Shown piece by piece: positions 9,248-15,936 of a stretch of 15,936 nt of DNA; the first letter of the stretch is position 1; every line of letters starts with the position of its first letter. Position numbers and translations under genes: made by a program. Under the pieces are notes generated by a model that saw only the letters and a program-made list of their open reading frames with translations, was not told the origin of the DNA and searched no databases. Source of the DNA: Pseudomonas sp. (lineage in GTDB: Bacteria; Pseudomonadota; Gammaproteobacteria; Pseudomonadales; Pseudomonadaceae); contig JAQZAY010000057.1 of NCBI GenBank assembly GCA_029239415.1, positions 1 through 15,936 on the forward strand, written 5' to 3'.

Positions 9248-9961
9248 ATGGCCCAATCGGAAACCGTTGAACGCATTCTCGATGCTGCCGAGCAGCTGTT
9301 CGCCGAAAAAGGCTTCGCTGAAACTTCGTTGCGGCTCATCACCAGCAAGGCTGGCGTCAACCTGGCAGCGGTGAACTACCACTTCGGCTCGAAGAAGGCC
9401 CTGATCCAGGCGGTCTTCTCGCGCTTTCTCGGCCCGTTCTGCGCCAGCCTGGAGCGCGAGCTGGAACGCCGCCAGGCACGCCCCGAGCACAAGCCCTCGC
9501 TCGAGGAACTGCTCGAGATGCTGGTCGAGCAGGCCCTGGCGGTGCAGCCGCGCAGCGGCAACGACCTGTCCATCTTCATGCGCCTGCTGGGCCTGGCATT
9601 CAGTCAGAGCCAGGGTCACTTGCGGCGTTACCTCGAAGACATGTACGGCAAGGTGTTCCGCCGCTACATGCTGCTGGTCAACGAGGCCGCTCCGCGCATA
9701 CCGCCCCTGGAGCTGTTCTGGCGCGTGCACTTCATGCTGGGCGCCGCGGCATTCAGCATGTCCGGCATCAAGGCGCTGCGAGCGATCTCCGAGACCGACT
9801 TCGGCATCGACACTTCCATCGAGCAGGTCATGCGCCTGATGGTGCCGTTCCTGGCCGCCGGCATGCGCGCCGACAGTGGCGTCACCGTCGAGGCAATGGC
9901 CGCCGCCCAGTTGCGCCCACGCGGCAAGTCCGCCAGCACCCCAGCCTCGGCCAAGGCCTGA
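9248..9961 (+). CDS. psrA: TetR-family regulator PsrA (fatty-acid responsive)
   Basis: PsrA is a TetR-type regulator that senses long-chain fatty acids. In pseudomonads it represses its own gene and the fadBA5 beta-oxidation operon and activates rpoS. The 237-aa protein begins MAQSETVERILDAAEQLFAEKGF, which I recognise as PsrA. The HTH lies at about 10-55, with the recognition helix in SKAGVNLAAVNYHFGSKKAL. The rest is the helical ligand and dimer domain, ending in a low-complexity Ala/Ser/Lys tail (about 224-237). The ATG at 9248 is chosen because it gives the conserved N-terminus and lies downstream of the operators; the frame is open upstream but would run through the promoter. nagZ follows after 28 nt, probably in the same transcript. 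The target operon fadBA lies upstream in this same window. Confidence 0.95.
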   Translation: MAQSETVERILDAAEQLFAEKGFAETSLRLITSKAGVNLAAVNYHFGSKKALIQAVFSRFLGPFCASLERELERRQARPEHKPSLEELLEMLVEQALAVQPRSGNDLSIFMRLLGLAFSQSQGHLRRYLEDMYGKVFRRYMLLVNEAAPRIPPLELFWRVHFMLGAAAFSMSGIKALRAISETDFGIDTSIEQVMRLMVPFLAAGMRADSGVTVEAMAAAQLRPRGKSASTPASAKA

Positions 9962-9989
9962 AGGCTGCCCTGAACTTGAAGGAACACTT

Positions 9990-11000
9990 ATGACCGTCAG
10001 CCTGCAAGGCTCCTTGATGGTGGATATCGCCGGTACCTGGCTGACCGCCGAGGACCGCCAGTTGCTGCGCCAGCCCGAAGTGGCCGGCCTGATCATCTTC
10101 GCCCGCAATATCGAGAGTCCACGCCAGGTGCGCGAGCTGTGCGCGTCGATCCGGGCCATGCGCCCCGAGCTGATCCTGGCGGTGGACCAGGAAGGCGGGC
10201 GCGTGCAGCGGTTGCGCCAGGGCTTCGTGCGCTTGCCCGCGATGCGCGCGCTCGCCGACAACGACAACGCCGGTGTCCTGGCCGAGCAGTGCGGCTGGCT
10301 CATGGCGACCGAGGTGCTGGCGGTTGGCCTGGACCTGAGCTTCGCGCCGGTACTTGACCTGGATCACCAGCGCAGTGCCGTGGTCGGCAGCCGCGCCTTC
10401 GAGGGCGATCCCGAGATCGCCACGCAACTTGCCGGTGCTTTCATCCGCGGCATGAACGCCGCAGGCATGGCGGCGTGCGGCAAGCATTTTCCAGGACACG
10501 GCTGGGCCGAGGCCGACTCCCACGTGGCCATCCCCATCGACGAGCGCAGCCTGGAGCAATTGCGCCAGGCCGACCTGCTGCCGTTCTCCCGCCTGGGTGG
10601 CCAGCTGGCGGCGGTGATGCCCGCGCACGTGATCTATCCGCAGGTCGATAGCCAGCCCGCCGGGTTCTCGCGCCGCTGGCTGAAGGACATCCTGCGTGGC
10701 GAGCTGGGTTTCACGGGCGTGATCTTCAGTGACGACTTGTCCATGGCGGGCGCGCATGTCGTGGGTGATGCGGCCAACCGCATCGAAGCCGCACTCAGCG
10801 CCGGCTGCGACATGGGCCTGGTGTGCAATGACCGGGCGGCGGCGGAACTTGCCCTGAGCGCTGCGCAGCGACTGAAGGTACAGCCTTCGCCGCGGATCGC
10901 GCAGATGCGCGGGCAGGGCTTCGCGCGCACCGACTATCGGCAGCAGCCACGCTGGCTGGAGGCGCTTGGAGCGCTGAAGGATGCGCAGTTGCTGGACTAG
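9990..11000 (+). CDS. nagZ: Beta-N-acetylhexosaminidase NagZ
   Basis: NagZ is a cytoplasmic GH3 enzyme that removes N-acetylglucosamine from 1,6-anhydro-muropeptides in cell-wall recycling; its products feed the AmpR induction of AmpC beta-lactamase in Pseudomonas. The 336-aa length is standard. Visible GH3 motifs are AVDQEGGRVQR (64-74), KHFPGHG (165-171) with the following Asp176-His178 acid/base dyad region, and FSDDLSMAGA (246-255), in which Asp248 is the expected nucleophile. There is no signal peptide, as expected for a cytosolic enzyme. The ATG at 9990 has AAGGAAC 5-11 nt upstream and gives the family start, GSLMVDIAG. It follows psrA after 28 nt and so may be under PsrA autoregulation. 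The gene downstream is convergent. Confidence 0.96.
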   Translation: MTVSLQGSLMVDIAGTWLTAEDRQLLRQPEVAGLIIFARNIESPRQVRELCASIRAMRPELILAVDQEGGRVQRLRQGFVRLPAMRALADNDNAGVLAEQCGWLMATEVLAVGLDLSFAPVLDLDHQRSAVVGSRAFEGDPEIATQLAGAFIRGMNAAGMAACGKHFPGHGWAEADSHVAIPIDERSLEQLRQADLLPFSRLGGQLAAVMPAHVIYPQVDSQPAGFSRRWLKDILRGELGFTGVIFSDDLSMAGAHVVGDAANRIEAALSAGCDMGLVCNDRAAAELALSAAQRLKVQPSPRIAQMRGQGFARTDYRQQPRWLEALGALKDAQLLD

Positions 11001-11069
11001 GTGGGGCTAGGTCGGCCCTCACCAAAGACAGTTGTTTCGACAATGACCGTGCGCCGGTCAGGGATTTGG

Positions 11070-11095
11070 ACTGCCCCCGAAAAGTCGGGCAGTTT
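11070..11095 (+). terminator. Probable terminator after nagZ
   Basis: ACTGCCC (11070-11076) pairs with GGGCAGT (11087-11093); an alternative inner stem is CCCGA-AAAG-TCGGG (11076-11089). A short TTT follows on the plus strand. It lies in the 149-bp gap between nagZ and the convergent helicase gene. The T-tract is weak, so efficiency is uncertain. Confidence 0.5.
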
Positions 11096-11149
11096 CAGCT
11101 TGCAGCCTGGACTGACTCCTGGTATCTCCCGCTGGTATCGGGGCTTGCG

Positions 11150-14100
11150 TCATTTCGCGCTGGTGCGCTTGCCGGGCAGTGGCGCGAACAGGGCTTCGAT
11201 CTCTTCATCCTGCATCTGCCATTGTCCCGCCTGGCCGCCGTCGAGCAATCCGCTCGCCAGTGCCGCCTTCTCCTGCTGCAGCTTTTGGATCTTCTCTTCC
11301 ACCGTCCCCCGGGTGATCAGCTTGAACACGAACACCGGCTTGTCCTGGCCGATCCGATAGGCGCGGTCGGTGGCCTGGCTCTCGCTGGCCGGGTTCCACC
11401 ATGGGTCGTAGTGGATGACGGTGTCGGCGGCGGTCAGGTTGAGCCCGGTGCCGCCAGCCTTGAGGCTGATCAGGAACACATGGGTGTCGCCACGCTGGAA
11501 TGCCTGCACGGGTGCACGGCGGTCACGGGTATCGCCTGTGAGCAGGCTGTAGGGCACCTGGCGTTTGCGCAGCTCCTCCTCGATCAGCCCCAGCATCGAG
11601 GTGAACTGCGAGAACAGCAGTACGCGGCGCCCTTCGCTGAGCAGCTCTTCGAGCATCTCCAGCAGGCTGCCGAGCTTGCCTTTGTCGCTCTGCGAACTCT
11701 TGGCCTCGACCCCTTTGACCAGCCGCAGGTCGCAGCATACCTGGCGCAGCTTGAGCAGCGCGTCGAGGATGACGATCTGGCTGCGCGCTGCACCGTTGCG
11801 GGCGATTTCGGCACGGACTTTCTGGTCCATCGCCACCCGCACGGTCTCGTAGGTGTCGCGCTGGGCATCGCTGAGTTCGACCCAGTGCACCATCTCGGTC
11901 TTGGGCGGCAGTTCGCTGGCCACCTGCTCCTTGGTACGACGCAGGAGGAAAGGGCGGATGCGGCTGGCCAGGTGCGCCATGCGCTCCCGGTCGCCCTGGC
12001 GCTCGATCGGCGTGCGATAGTCCTGGGCAAAGCGCTTGCTGTCGCCCAGCCAGCCGGGCATCAGGAAATGGAACAGCGACCACAGCTCGCCCAGGTTGTT
12101 TTCCATCGGCGTGCCCGTCAGGCACAAGCGCTGGTGGGCGGTCAGCTCGCGGGCGGCCAGCGCCGCCTTGCTGTTGGCGTTCTTGATGTTCTGCGCCTCA
12201 TCGAGCACCAGCAGGTGCCAGGGCTGCGCCTTGTGGTGCGCCACGTCGCGGGGGAGCAGGGCGTAGGTGGTGAGGACCAGGTCGTAGTCGTGCAGTGCGC
12301 CGAAGTGCTTGTTGCGAGTGGCGCCTTGCAGGGCGAGCACGCGCAGGCCGGGGGCGAAGCGCTGGGCTTCGTCGAGCCAGTTGGGCACCAGGCTGGTCGG
12401 CATCACCGCCAGCGCAGGATGCTGAAGGCGCCCGGCCTGCTTTTCCAGCAGCAGGTGCGCCAGAGTCTGCAAGGTCTTGCCCAGGCCCATGTCGTCGCCC
12501 AGGATGCCGCCGATGCCGAGCTCACGCAGGGCCTGCAGCCAATTCAGGCCTTGCTGCTGGTAGGGGCGTAGGGTGGCGTCGAGCCCCTGTGGCGGCGCTA
12601 CCTGCAGCTCGCGCGCATCGCGCAGGCGCCGGCCGAGATCGCGCACCCTGGCGCCACCTTCCCATTTCAGGGGCAGCGACTCCATCTCGGTCAGGCGTGG
12701 CGCATCGGCGGTCGGCAGGCGCAGGGCAGGGCCGCTGCTGTCGTCGCCCAGGTACAGCTCGCCGAGCGTCTTCATGACCGCCTTGATTCGCCCGTAGGGC
12801 AGGGCCACGCGCAATGCCTGGCTGTCGTGGCGGGCGCGGTTCAGATCGATCACCAGGTGCTCGTCGTCGTTGCGCCTGGCGAGCTCCGCAGGGCGCAGCA
12901 ATTCCGGGCTGCTGCGCAGCAGGTGAAGAATGATCGGCAGCAGGCTGTGGCGCTGGCCGTTGACCTCGATGCCCAGCTCCAGGTCGAACCACTCATGGCC
13001 CGGCGCTTCTTCAAGCGTGGCGTACCACTGGTCGACCTCTTGCAAGTTGAAGGCAAAGTCGCGCTGCGCATCGATCTTCCAGCCAGCCTCGCGCAGGCGC
13101 GGCAAGTCGTTGCGGGCAAAGCGCAACCAGGCCTCGTCATCGGGCAACTCGAACATTTCGCCGGCACTGTCGGGCAAGGCCTTGCTCTGGCGCGTCGCGG
13201 GCTTGAAGCCCAGGTCGCGCAGGGTCTTGCGCAAGGCCTGCTCGGCCTTGGGCTGGCGCGCGATGCGCTGGCTCAGCGTCTCGCGCAAGCGGGTCACGGG
13301 CTTGTCGTCGCTCCCCGTGGCGCGCAGGCCATCGTAGTCGAAGGCGAGGGCCGCGCGGTGTTGTAATTGGCGCTGCATGCGCCCGGTCTTGGGCATGTAG
13401 GCGCTGAACTCGAGGCTGCCCAGGGACAGGTGCGCGATGGGCATGACACCGTCCAGCTCTTCGCTGCGTACCGTCGCGGGCGTGGGCACGTGGCGGTCGA
13501 GGGAGCTGAGCCGATGGCTCAGCGGCACCACGAGATGCTCGGGCACCTCCGGGGCGATCGACAGCGAGCTGGCGATGAACGGGTCCAGCGTGTGGACCAG
13601 CTTGCCAAGGGTGTTGTGTTGCCGGTCGACGTAGAACAGGGGGTCGACCGGGACGACGACGGTTGCGCGGTCCTCGACATGCCAGACGCCGCGATAGTTG
13701 CCATTGTCCTGGCGCACCCAGCGAAACTCCGCCGCGCGCTCCGGGCCCGCCGATAGCCCGGTGTGCGAATCCTCGAGCAGCAGCCGCCCGGTGGCCAGTG
13801 CGGCCTCGAGCAGCCCGGCGCCCCAGGCGTCACGCAGGCCTATCACGTCAGGCATGCCTCCGCTGGGGCGGCGTGCCTCGATCTGCCTGAGCAGGCGAGT
13901 GTCAAGCTCGGTCACATAGCGGGGCGGGTAGTAGAGCAGCTCGTTGAACGCGCTGATCTTGCTCAGGCGGATCTCGCCATCGGCCTGGCGGCTGCCCTTG
14001 TGCACCCTCAGGTAGCAGAGGTCCCGGTTCGTGGTCAGCAGGTAGTACAAGGCCCGGCCCTTGCTTTCCGGCTTGCTGGAGGCCTCCGGCTGTACGGGCG

Positions 14101-14491
14101 TTTCCATCAGCGTCATCCAGTCCTGCAGGTCGGGGGTCAGTGCCGCGGCCCCGCCTTCCTGCGTCGATCCTGGAATGCCTTCGGGATAGTCCGGGCCGCG
14201 TTGCAGCTCGAACAGCACGGCGGCGCAATGCTTGCAATTGCGCCTGACCGGGCAGGTGCAGCTGCCTTCGATGTCCAGGCTGTCCAGGCCGGGGTCGAGG
14301 GTGACCTGCTGGCGATAGCGCTCGCCGCCGGAGCCGACGCAGACCGCATGGATCACCAGGTCTTCGATGGACTGGATCTGCACGCGGCCCAGCGCCTTGT
14401 ATTCCCAGCCGCGGTCCCGGGTCCGACGTTCGAAGCAGGTCGTCCAGCTGTGGATGTTCTGCACGTAGGTCTGTGCTTCGCTCTGGGTCAC
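11150..14491 (-). CDS. SWIM zinc-finger SNF2-family helicase/ATPase
   Basis: This large (1113 aa) Swi2/Snf2-type DNA translocase has an N-terminal SWIM zinc finger: Cys78-x-Cys80-x5-Cys86-x-His88. The middle (about 100-630) has no motif I can name. The two RecA-like lobes carry GDDMGLGKT (665-673, Walker A), LDEAQ (763-767, motif II), LTGTPMENN (791-799, motif III), KAGGTGLNL (1011-1019, motif V) and QATDRAYRIGQ (1039-1049, motif VI). All are intact, so an active ATPase is expected. The start is GTG at 14491, one base after the csiV stop, with GGAG (14499-14502) 7 nt upstream inside csiV; this suggests translational coupling. Bacterial SWIM-SNF2 proteins are thought to remodel nucleic-acid-protein complexes, but the role of this branch is not established. 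A link to Mfd is my inference from gene order. Confidence 0.93.
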   Translation of the reverse strand: MTQSEAQTYVQNIHSWTTCFERRTRDRGWEYKALGRVQIQSIEDLVIHAVCVGSGGERYRQQVTLDPGLDSLDIEGSCTCPVRRNCKHCAAVLFELQRGPDYPEGIPGSTQEGGAAALTPDLQDWMTLMETPVQPEASSKPESKGRALYYLLTTNRDLCYLRVHKGSRQADGEIRLSKISAFNELLYYPPRYVTELDTRLLRQIEARRPSGGMPDVIGLRDAWGAGLLEAALATGRLLLEDSHTGLSAGPERAAEFRWVRQDNGNYRGVWHVEDRATVVVPVDPLFYVDRQHNTLGKLVHTLDPFIASSLSIAPEVPEHLVVPLSHRLSSLDRHVPTPATVRSEELDGVMPIAHLSLGSLEFSAYMPKTGRMQRQLQHRAALAFDYDGLRATGSDDKPVTRLRETLSQRIARQPKAEQALRKTLRDLGFKPATRQSKALPDSAGEMFELPDDEAWLRFARNDLPRLREAGWKIDAQRDFAFNLQEVDQWYATLEEAPGHEWFDLELGIEVNGQRHSLLPIILHLLRSSPELLRPAELARRNDDEHLVIDLNRARHDSQALRVALPYGRIKAVMKTLGELYLGDDSSGPALRLPTADAPRLTEMESLPLKWEGGARVRDLGRRLRDARELQVAPPQGLDATLRPYQQQGLNWLQALRELGIGGILGDDMGLGKTLQTLAHLLLEKQAGRLQHPALAVMPTSLVPNWLDEAQRFAPGLRVLALQGATRNKHFGALHDYDLVLTTYALLPRDVAHHKAQPWHLLVLDEAQNIKNANSKAALAARELTAHQRLCLTGTPMENNLGELWSLFHFLMPGWLGDSKRFAQDYRTPIERQGDRERMAHLASRIRPFLLRRTKEQVASELPPKTEMVHWVELSDAQRDTYETVRVAMDQKVRAEIARNGAARSQIVILDALLKLRQVCCDLRLVKGVEAKSSQSDKGKLGSLLEMLEELLSEGRRVLLFSQFTSMLGLIEEELRKRQVPYSLLTGDTRDRRAPVQAFQRGDTHVFLISLKAGGTGLNLTAADTVIHYDPWWNPASESQATDRAYRIGQDKPVFVFKLITRGTVEEKIQKLQQEKAALASGLLDGGQAGQWQMQDEEIEALFAPLPGKRTSAK

Positions 14492-14492
14492 G

Positions 14493-15065
14493 TCACTGCT
14501 CCATCATCTCGGGGTCCAGCGTCGGGATCCTGCGCGCGCCCACGGCAGCCACCCTCAGCAACAGCGCCAGGTGCCCACCGTCCAGGAAGGTCAGCTGGCC
14601 GCTCTTGACCGTGCCGTTGCTCTGCCTGAACCGCTCGCTCTGCAGCACCCGGCCATTACCGTCGAGCCGGTTGACCCAGAAGGTGGCCTGGGCGCCGATG
14701 AAGCGTCCCTGCACCAGGCTCAGGACACCTTCGACAGGGAAGTGGCCGAACTGCTCCTCGCCCTCGCCAAGGGCGATGCGCACCGGTTCGCTGCCGACCT
14801 CCTGCTGCCAGGCCTTGTGCAGCAGCACGGTGTAGCTGGGCGTGGCCTGCAGGCGGGTGACTTCGTCCTCGAGCGTGACGGGGCGCTCGGCCTCCCTTGC
14901 CAGGCGCGGCGCACCGGCGCTCCAGTCTTCGGGCGCAGGCGGGCTGGTGATCGCGGGTGCCGCGTTCTGCCGCACCAGGATCATTTCCACCTGATACAGG
15001 CCTTCGGCGAAGGCGGCTGGCGCGAGCAGCGCCAGCGACAGGGTCAGGCTACGGATGGCACGCAT
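14493..15065 (-). CDS. csiV: CsiV-family periplasmic protein
   Basis: This 190-aa exported protein of the CsiV (peptidoglycan-binding) family is recognised by length and by the core YQVEMILVRQ (24-33), a central segment rich in Leu and Trp, and the FGHFPVEGVLSLVQGRFIG and FWVNRLDG motifs. Residues 1-20 form a signal peptide ending AFA before Glu21, with no lipobox cysteine. Most members are described only as peptidoglycan-binding; the name comes from a protein studied in Acinetobacter, and the role in Pseudomonas is unproven. The ATG at 15065 is supported by AAGGAAG (15070-15076), which overlaps the mfd stop codon. The gene starts 10 nt after mfd ends and stops 1 nt before the SNF2 gene, so it is the middle gene of a compact run. 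Confidence 0.85.
   Translation of the reverse strand: MRAIRSLTLSLALLAPAAFAEGLYQVEMILVRQNAAPAITSPPAPEDWSAGAPRLAREAERPVTLEDEVTRLQATPSYTVLLHKAWQQEVGSEPVRIALGEGEEQFGHFPVEGVLSLVQGRFIGAQATFWVNRLDGNGRVLQSERFRQSNGTVKSGQLTFLDGGHLALLLRVAAVGARRIPTLDPEMMEQ
14499..14502 (-). promoter_or_regulatory. Ribosome-binding site of the SNF2 gene, inside csiV
   Basis: GGAG on the minus strand, within the last codons of csiV, is 7 nt before the GTG start. It supports the unusual GTG choice and translational coupling. Confidence 0.65.
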
Positions 15066-15075
15066 GGATCTTCCT

Positions 15076-15936
15076 TCAGGCAGACGCGGGTGTCAGGCGC
15101 TCGAACAACGCCTCCAGAGTGTTGAAGCGTTCGTCGGCGCGTTCCATGGGCACCATGAAGCGGAACTGCGTGGCACCTTCGAACTTGTAGCGCTTGGGCT
15201 GACCCTGGATCAGCTTGATCAGGGTCAGCGGCTCGACCGGCGTCTCGGCCTCGAAGTCGATCTTGCCGCCGTTGGGGCCGGCGTCGACCTTCTTGATGCC
15301 GAGCTTCTCGGCCTGCAGCTTGAGCAGGGTCAGGCGCACCAGGTTCTTGGTCGGCTCGGGCAGCAGGCCGAAGCGGTCGATCATCTCCACCTGCAGGTCC
15401 TTCAGGCCCTCTTCGTCGACCGCCGAGGCGATGCGCTTGTAGAGGATCAGGCGGGCATGCACGTCGGGCAGGTAGTCCTCGGGGATCAGCGCGGGCAGGC
15501 GCAGGTTGATCTCGGGGCCGCCGCCCAGCGGCTGGTCGAGGTTCGGCTGGGTGCCCTTGCGAATCGCCTTGACCGCCCGTTCGAGCATTTCCATGTACAG
15601 GGTGAAGCCGACGGCCTGGATCTGCCCGCTCTGGCCTTCGCCCAGCAGCTCGCCCGCGCCGCGGATCTCCAGGTCGTTGGTGGCGAGGACGAAGCCCGCG
15701 CCCAGGTCCTGGGTGTTGGCAATGGCCTCGAGGCGTTTCTCGGCGTCGGCGCTGACCTTCTGCCGCGCAGGCGTCAGCAGGTAGGCATACGCCTGGTGGT
15801 GGCTGCGCCCGACCCGGCCGCGCAACTGGTGCAGCTGGGCCAGGCCGAACTTGTCGGCGCGCTCGATGATGATGGTGTTGGCGCTTGGCACGTCGATGCC
15901 GGTCTCGATGATGGTCGAGGCGATCAGCACGTTGAA
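15076..15936 (-). CDS. mfd: Transcription-repair coupling factor Mfd (C-terminal part)
   Basis: Mfd removes RNA polymerase stalled at DNA lesions and recruits UvrA. Only the last 286 aa are in the window; the 5' end lies beyond position 15936 and full-length Mfd is about 1150 aa. The visible part starts inside helicase lobe 2, with STIIETGIDVPSANTIII (motif V region) and QLHQLRGRVGRS (motif VI, RecG/Mfd-like). It then continues through the translocation-in-RecG region (NDLEIRGAGELLGEGQSGQ) and the C-terminal D7 domain, ending in ALFERLTPASA. The frame is open to the window edge, so any start codon inside the window (for example a GTG near 15930) is not the true start. It is the first visible gene of the mfd-csiV-SNF2 run. 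Confidence 0.96.
   Translation of the reverse strand, partial: FNVLIASTIIETGIDVPSANTIIIERADKFGLAQLHQLRGRVGRSHHQAYAYLLTPARQKVSADAEKRLEAIANTQDLGAGFVLATNDLEIRGAGELLGEGQSGQIQAVGFTLYMEMLERAVKAIRKGTQPNLDQPLGGGPEINLRLPALIPEDYLPDVHARLILYKRIASAVDEEGLKDLQVEMIDRFGLLPEPTKNLVRLTLLKLQAEKLGIKKVDAGPNGGKIDFEAETPVEPLTLIKLIQGQPKRYKFEGATQFRFMVPMERADERFNTLEALFERLTPASA

Noticed and set aside
11119..11139. Repeat of CTGGTATC in the gap after nagZ
   Set aside because: Only 8 bp, two copies, close to the helicase stop; too short to separate from chance.
11066..12571. Plus-strand frame of about 500 codons across the SNF2 ATPase gene
   Set aside because: It is antisense to the conserved helicase motifs and is rich in Gln, Leu, Ala and His as expected for a shadow.
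13763..14608. Plus-strand frame of about 280 codons over the start of the SNF2 gene
   Set aside because: It overlaps the SWIM-finger coding region and the csiV end on the other strand; no ribosome site or motif.

Overview
The window is core chromosome of a fluorescent Pseudomonas, most likely the P. putida group. Four things point there: high GC with strong GC-ending codons; protein sequences that read as Pseudomonas FadB, FadA, TopA, LexA, PsrA, NagZ and Mfd; a gene order that matches from memory the P. aeruginosa block faoAB(fadBA5)-DUF1653-topA-...-sulA-lexA-psrA-nagZ; and inverted repeats of the P. putida REP type after topA. I see no tRNA, rRNA, CRISPR array, insertion sequence, phage gene or other mobile cargo.

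Layout. (1) Positions 1-383 are the upstream region of the fatty-acid oxidation operon. (2) fadB-fadA (384-3738, +) encode the two subunits of the beta-oxidation complex and end in a strong terminator. (3) A small DUF1653 gene (3818-4069, +) precedes topA (4171-6783, +), which has its own sigma70-like promoter. (4) A 238-bp gap with an inverted REP pair leads to two small genes of unknown function (7022-7543 and 7594-7827, +). (5) Facing them is the SOS operon lexA-sulA (8974 down to 7881, -), with two LexA boxes in its promoter. (6) A repeat-containing intergenic region separates lexA from divergent psrA-nagZ (9248-11000, +). psrA carries two overlapping PsrA-type operators on its -10 region. 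(7) Convergent to nagZ is a tight minus-strand run, mfd (3' part only) - csiV - SWIM/SNF2 helicase (15936 down to 11150), with gaps of 10 and 1 nt.

How the genes fit together. PsrA is the long-chain fatty-acid-responsive TetR regulator known in P. aeruginosa to repress fadBA5, so regulator and target lie about 5.5 kb apart here. LexA and SulA couple DNA damage to division arrest. NagZ recycles cell-wall muropeptides. Mfd, TopA and the SNF2-type ATPase act on DNA or transcription.

The window is mostly well-known housekeeping sequence. I did not find a convincing new system. The points worth a second look are regulatory (tandem PsrA operators, wide-spaced PsrA-like half-sites before fadB), the unexplained mfd-csiV-SNF2 linkage, the two uncharacterised small genes, and the repeat structures.
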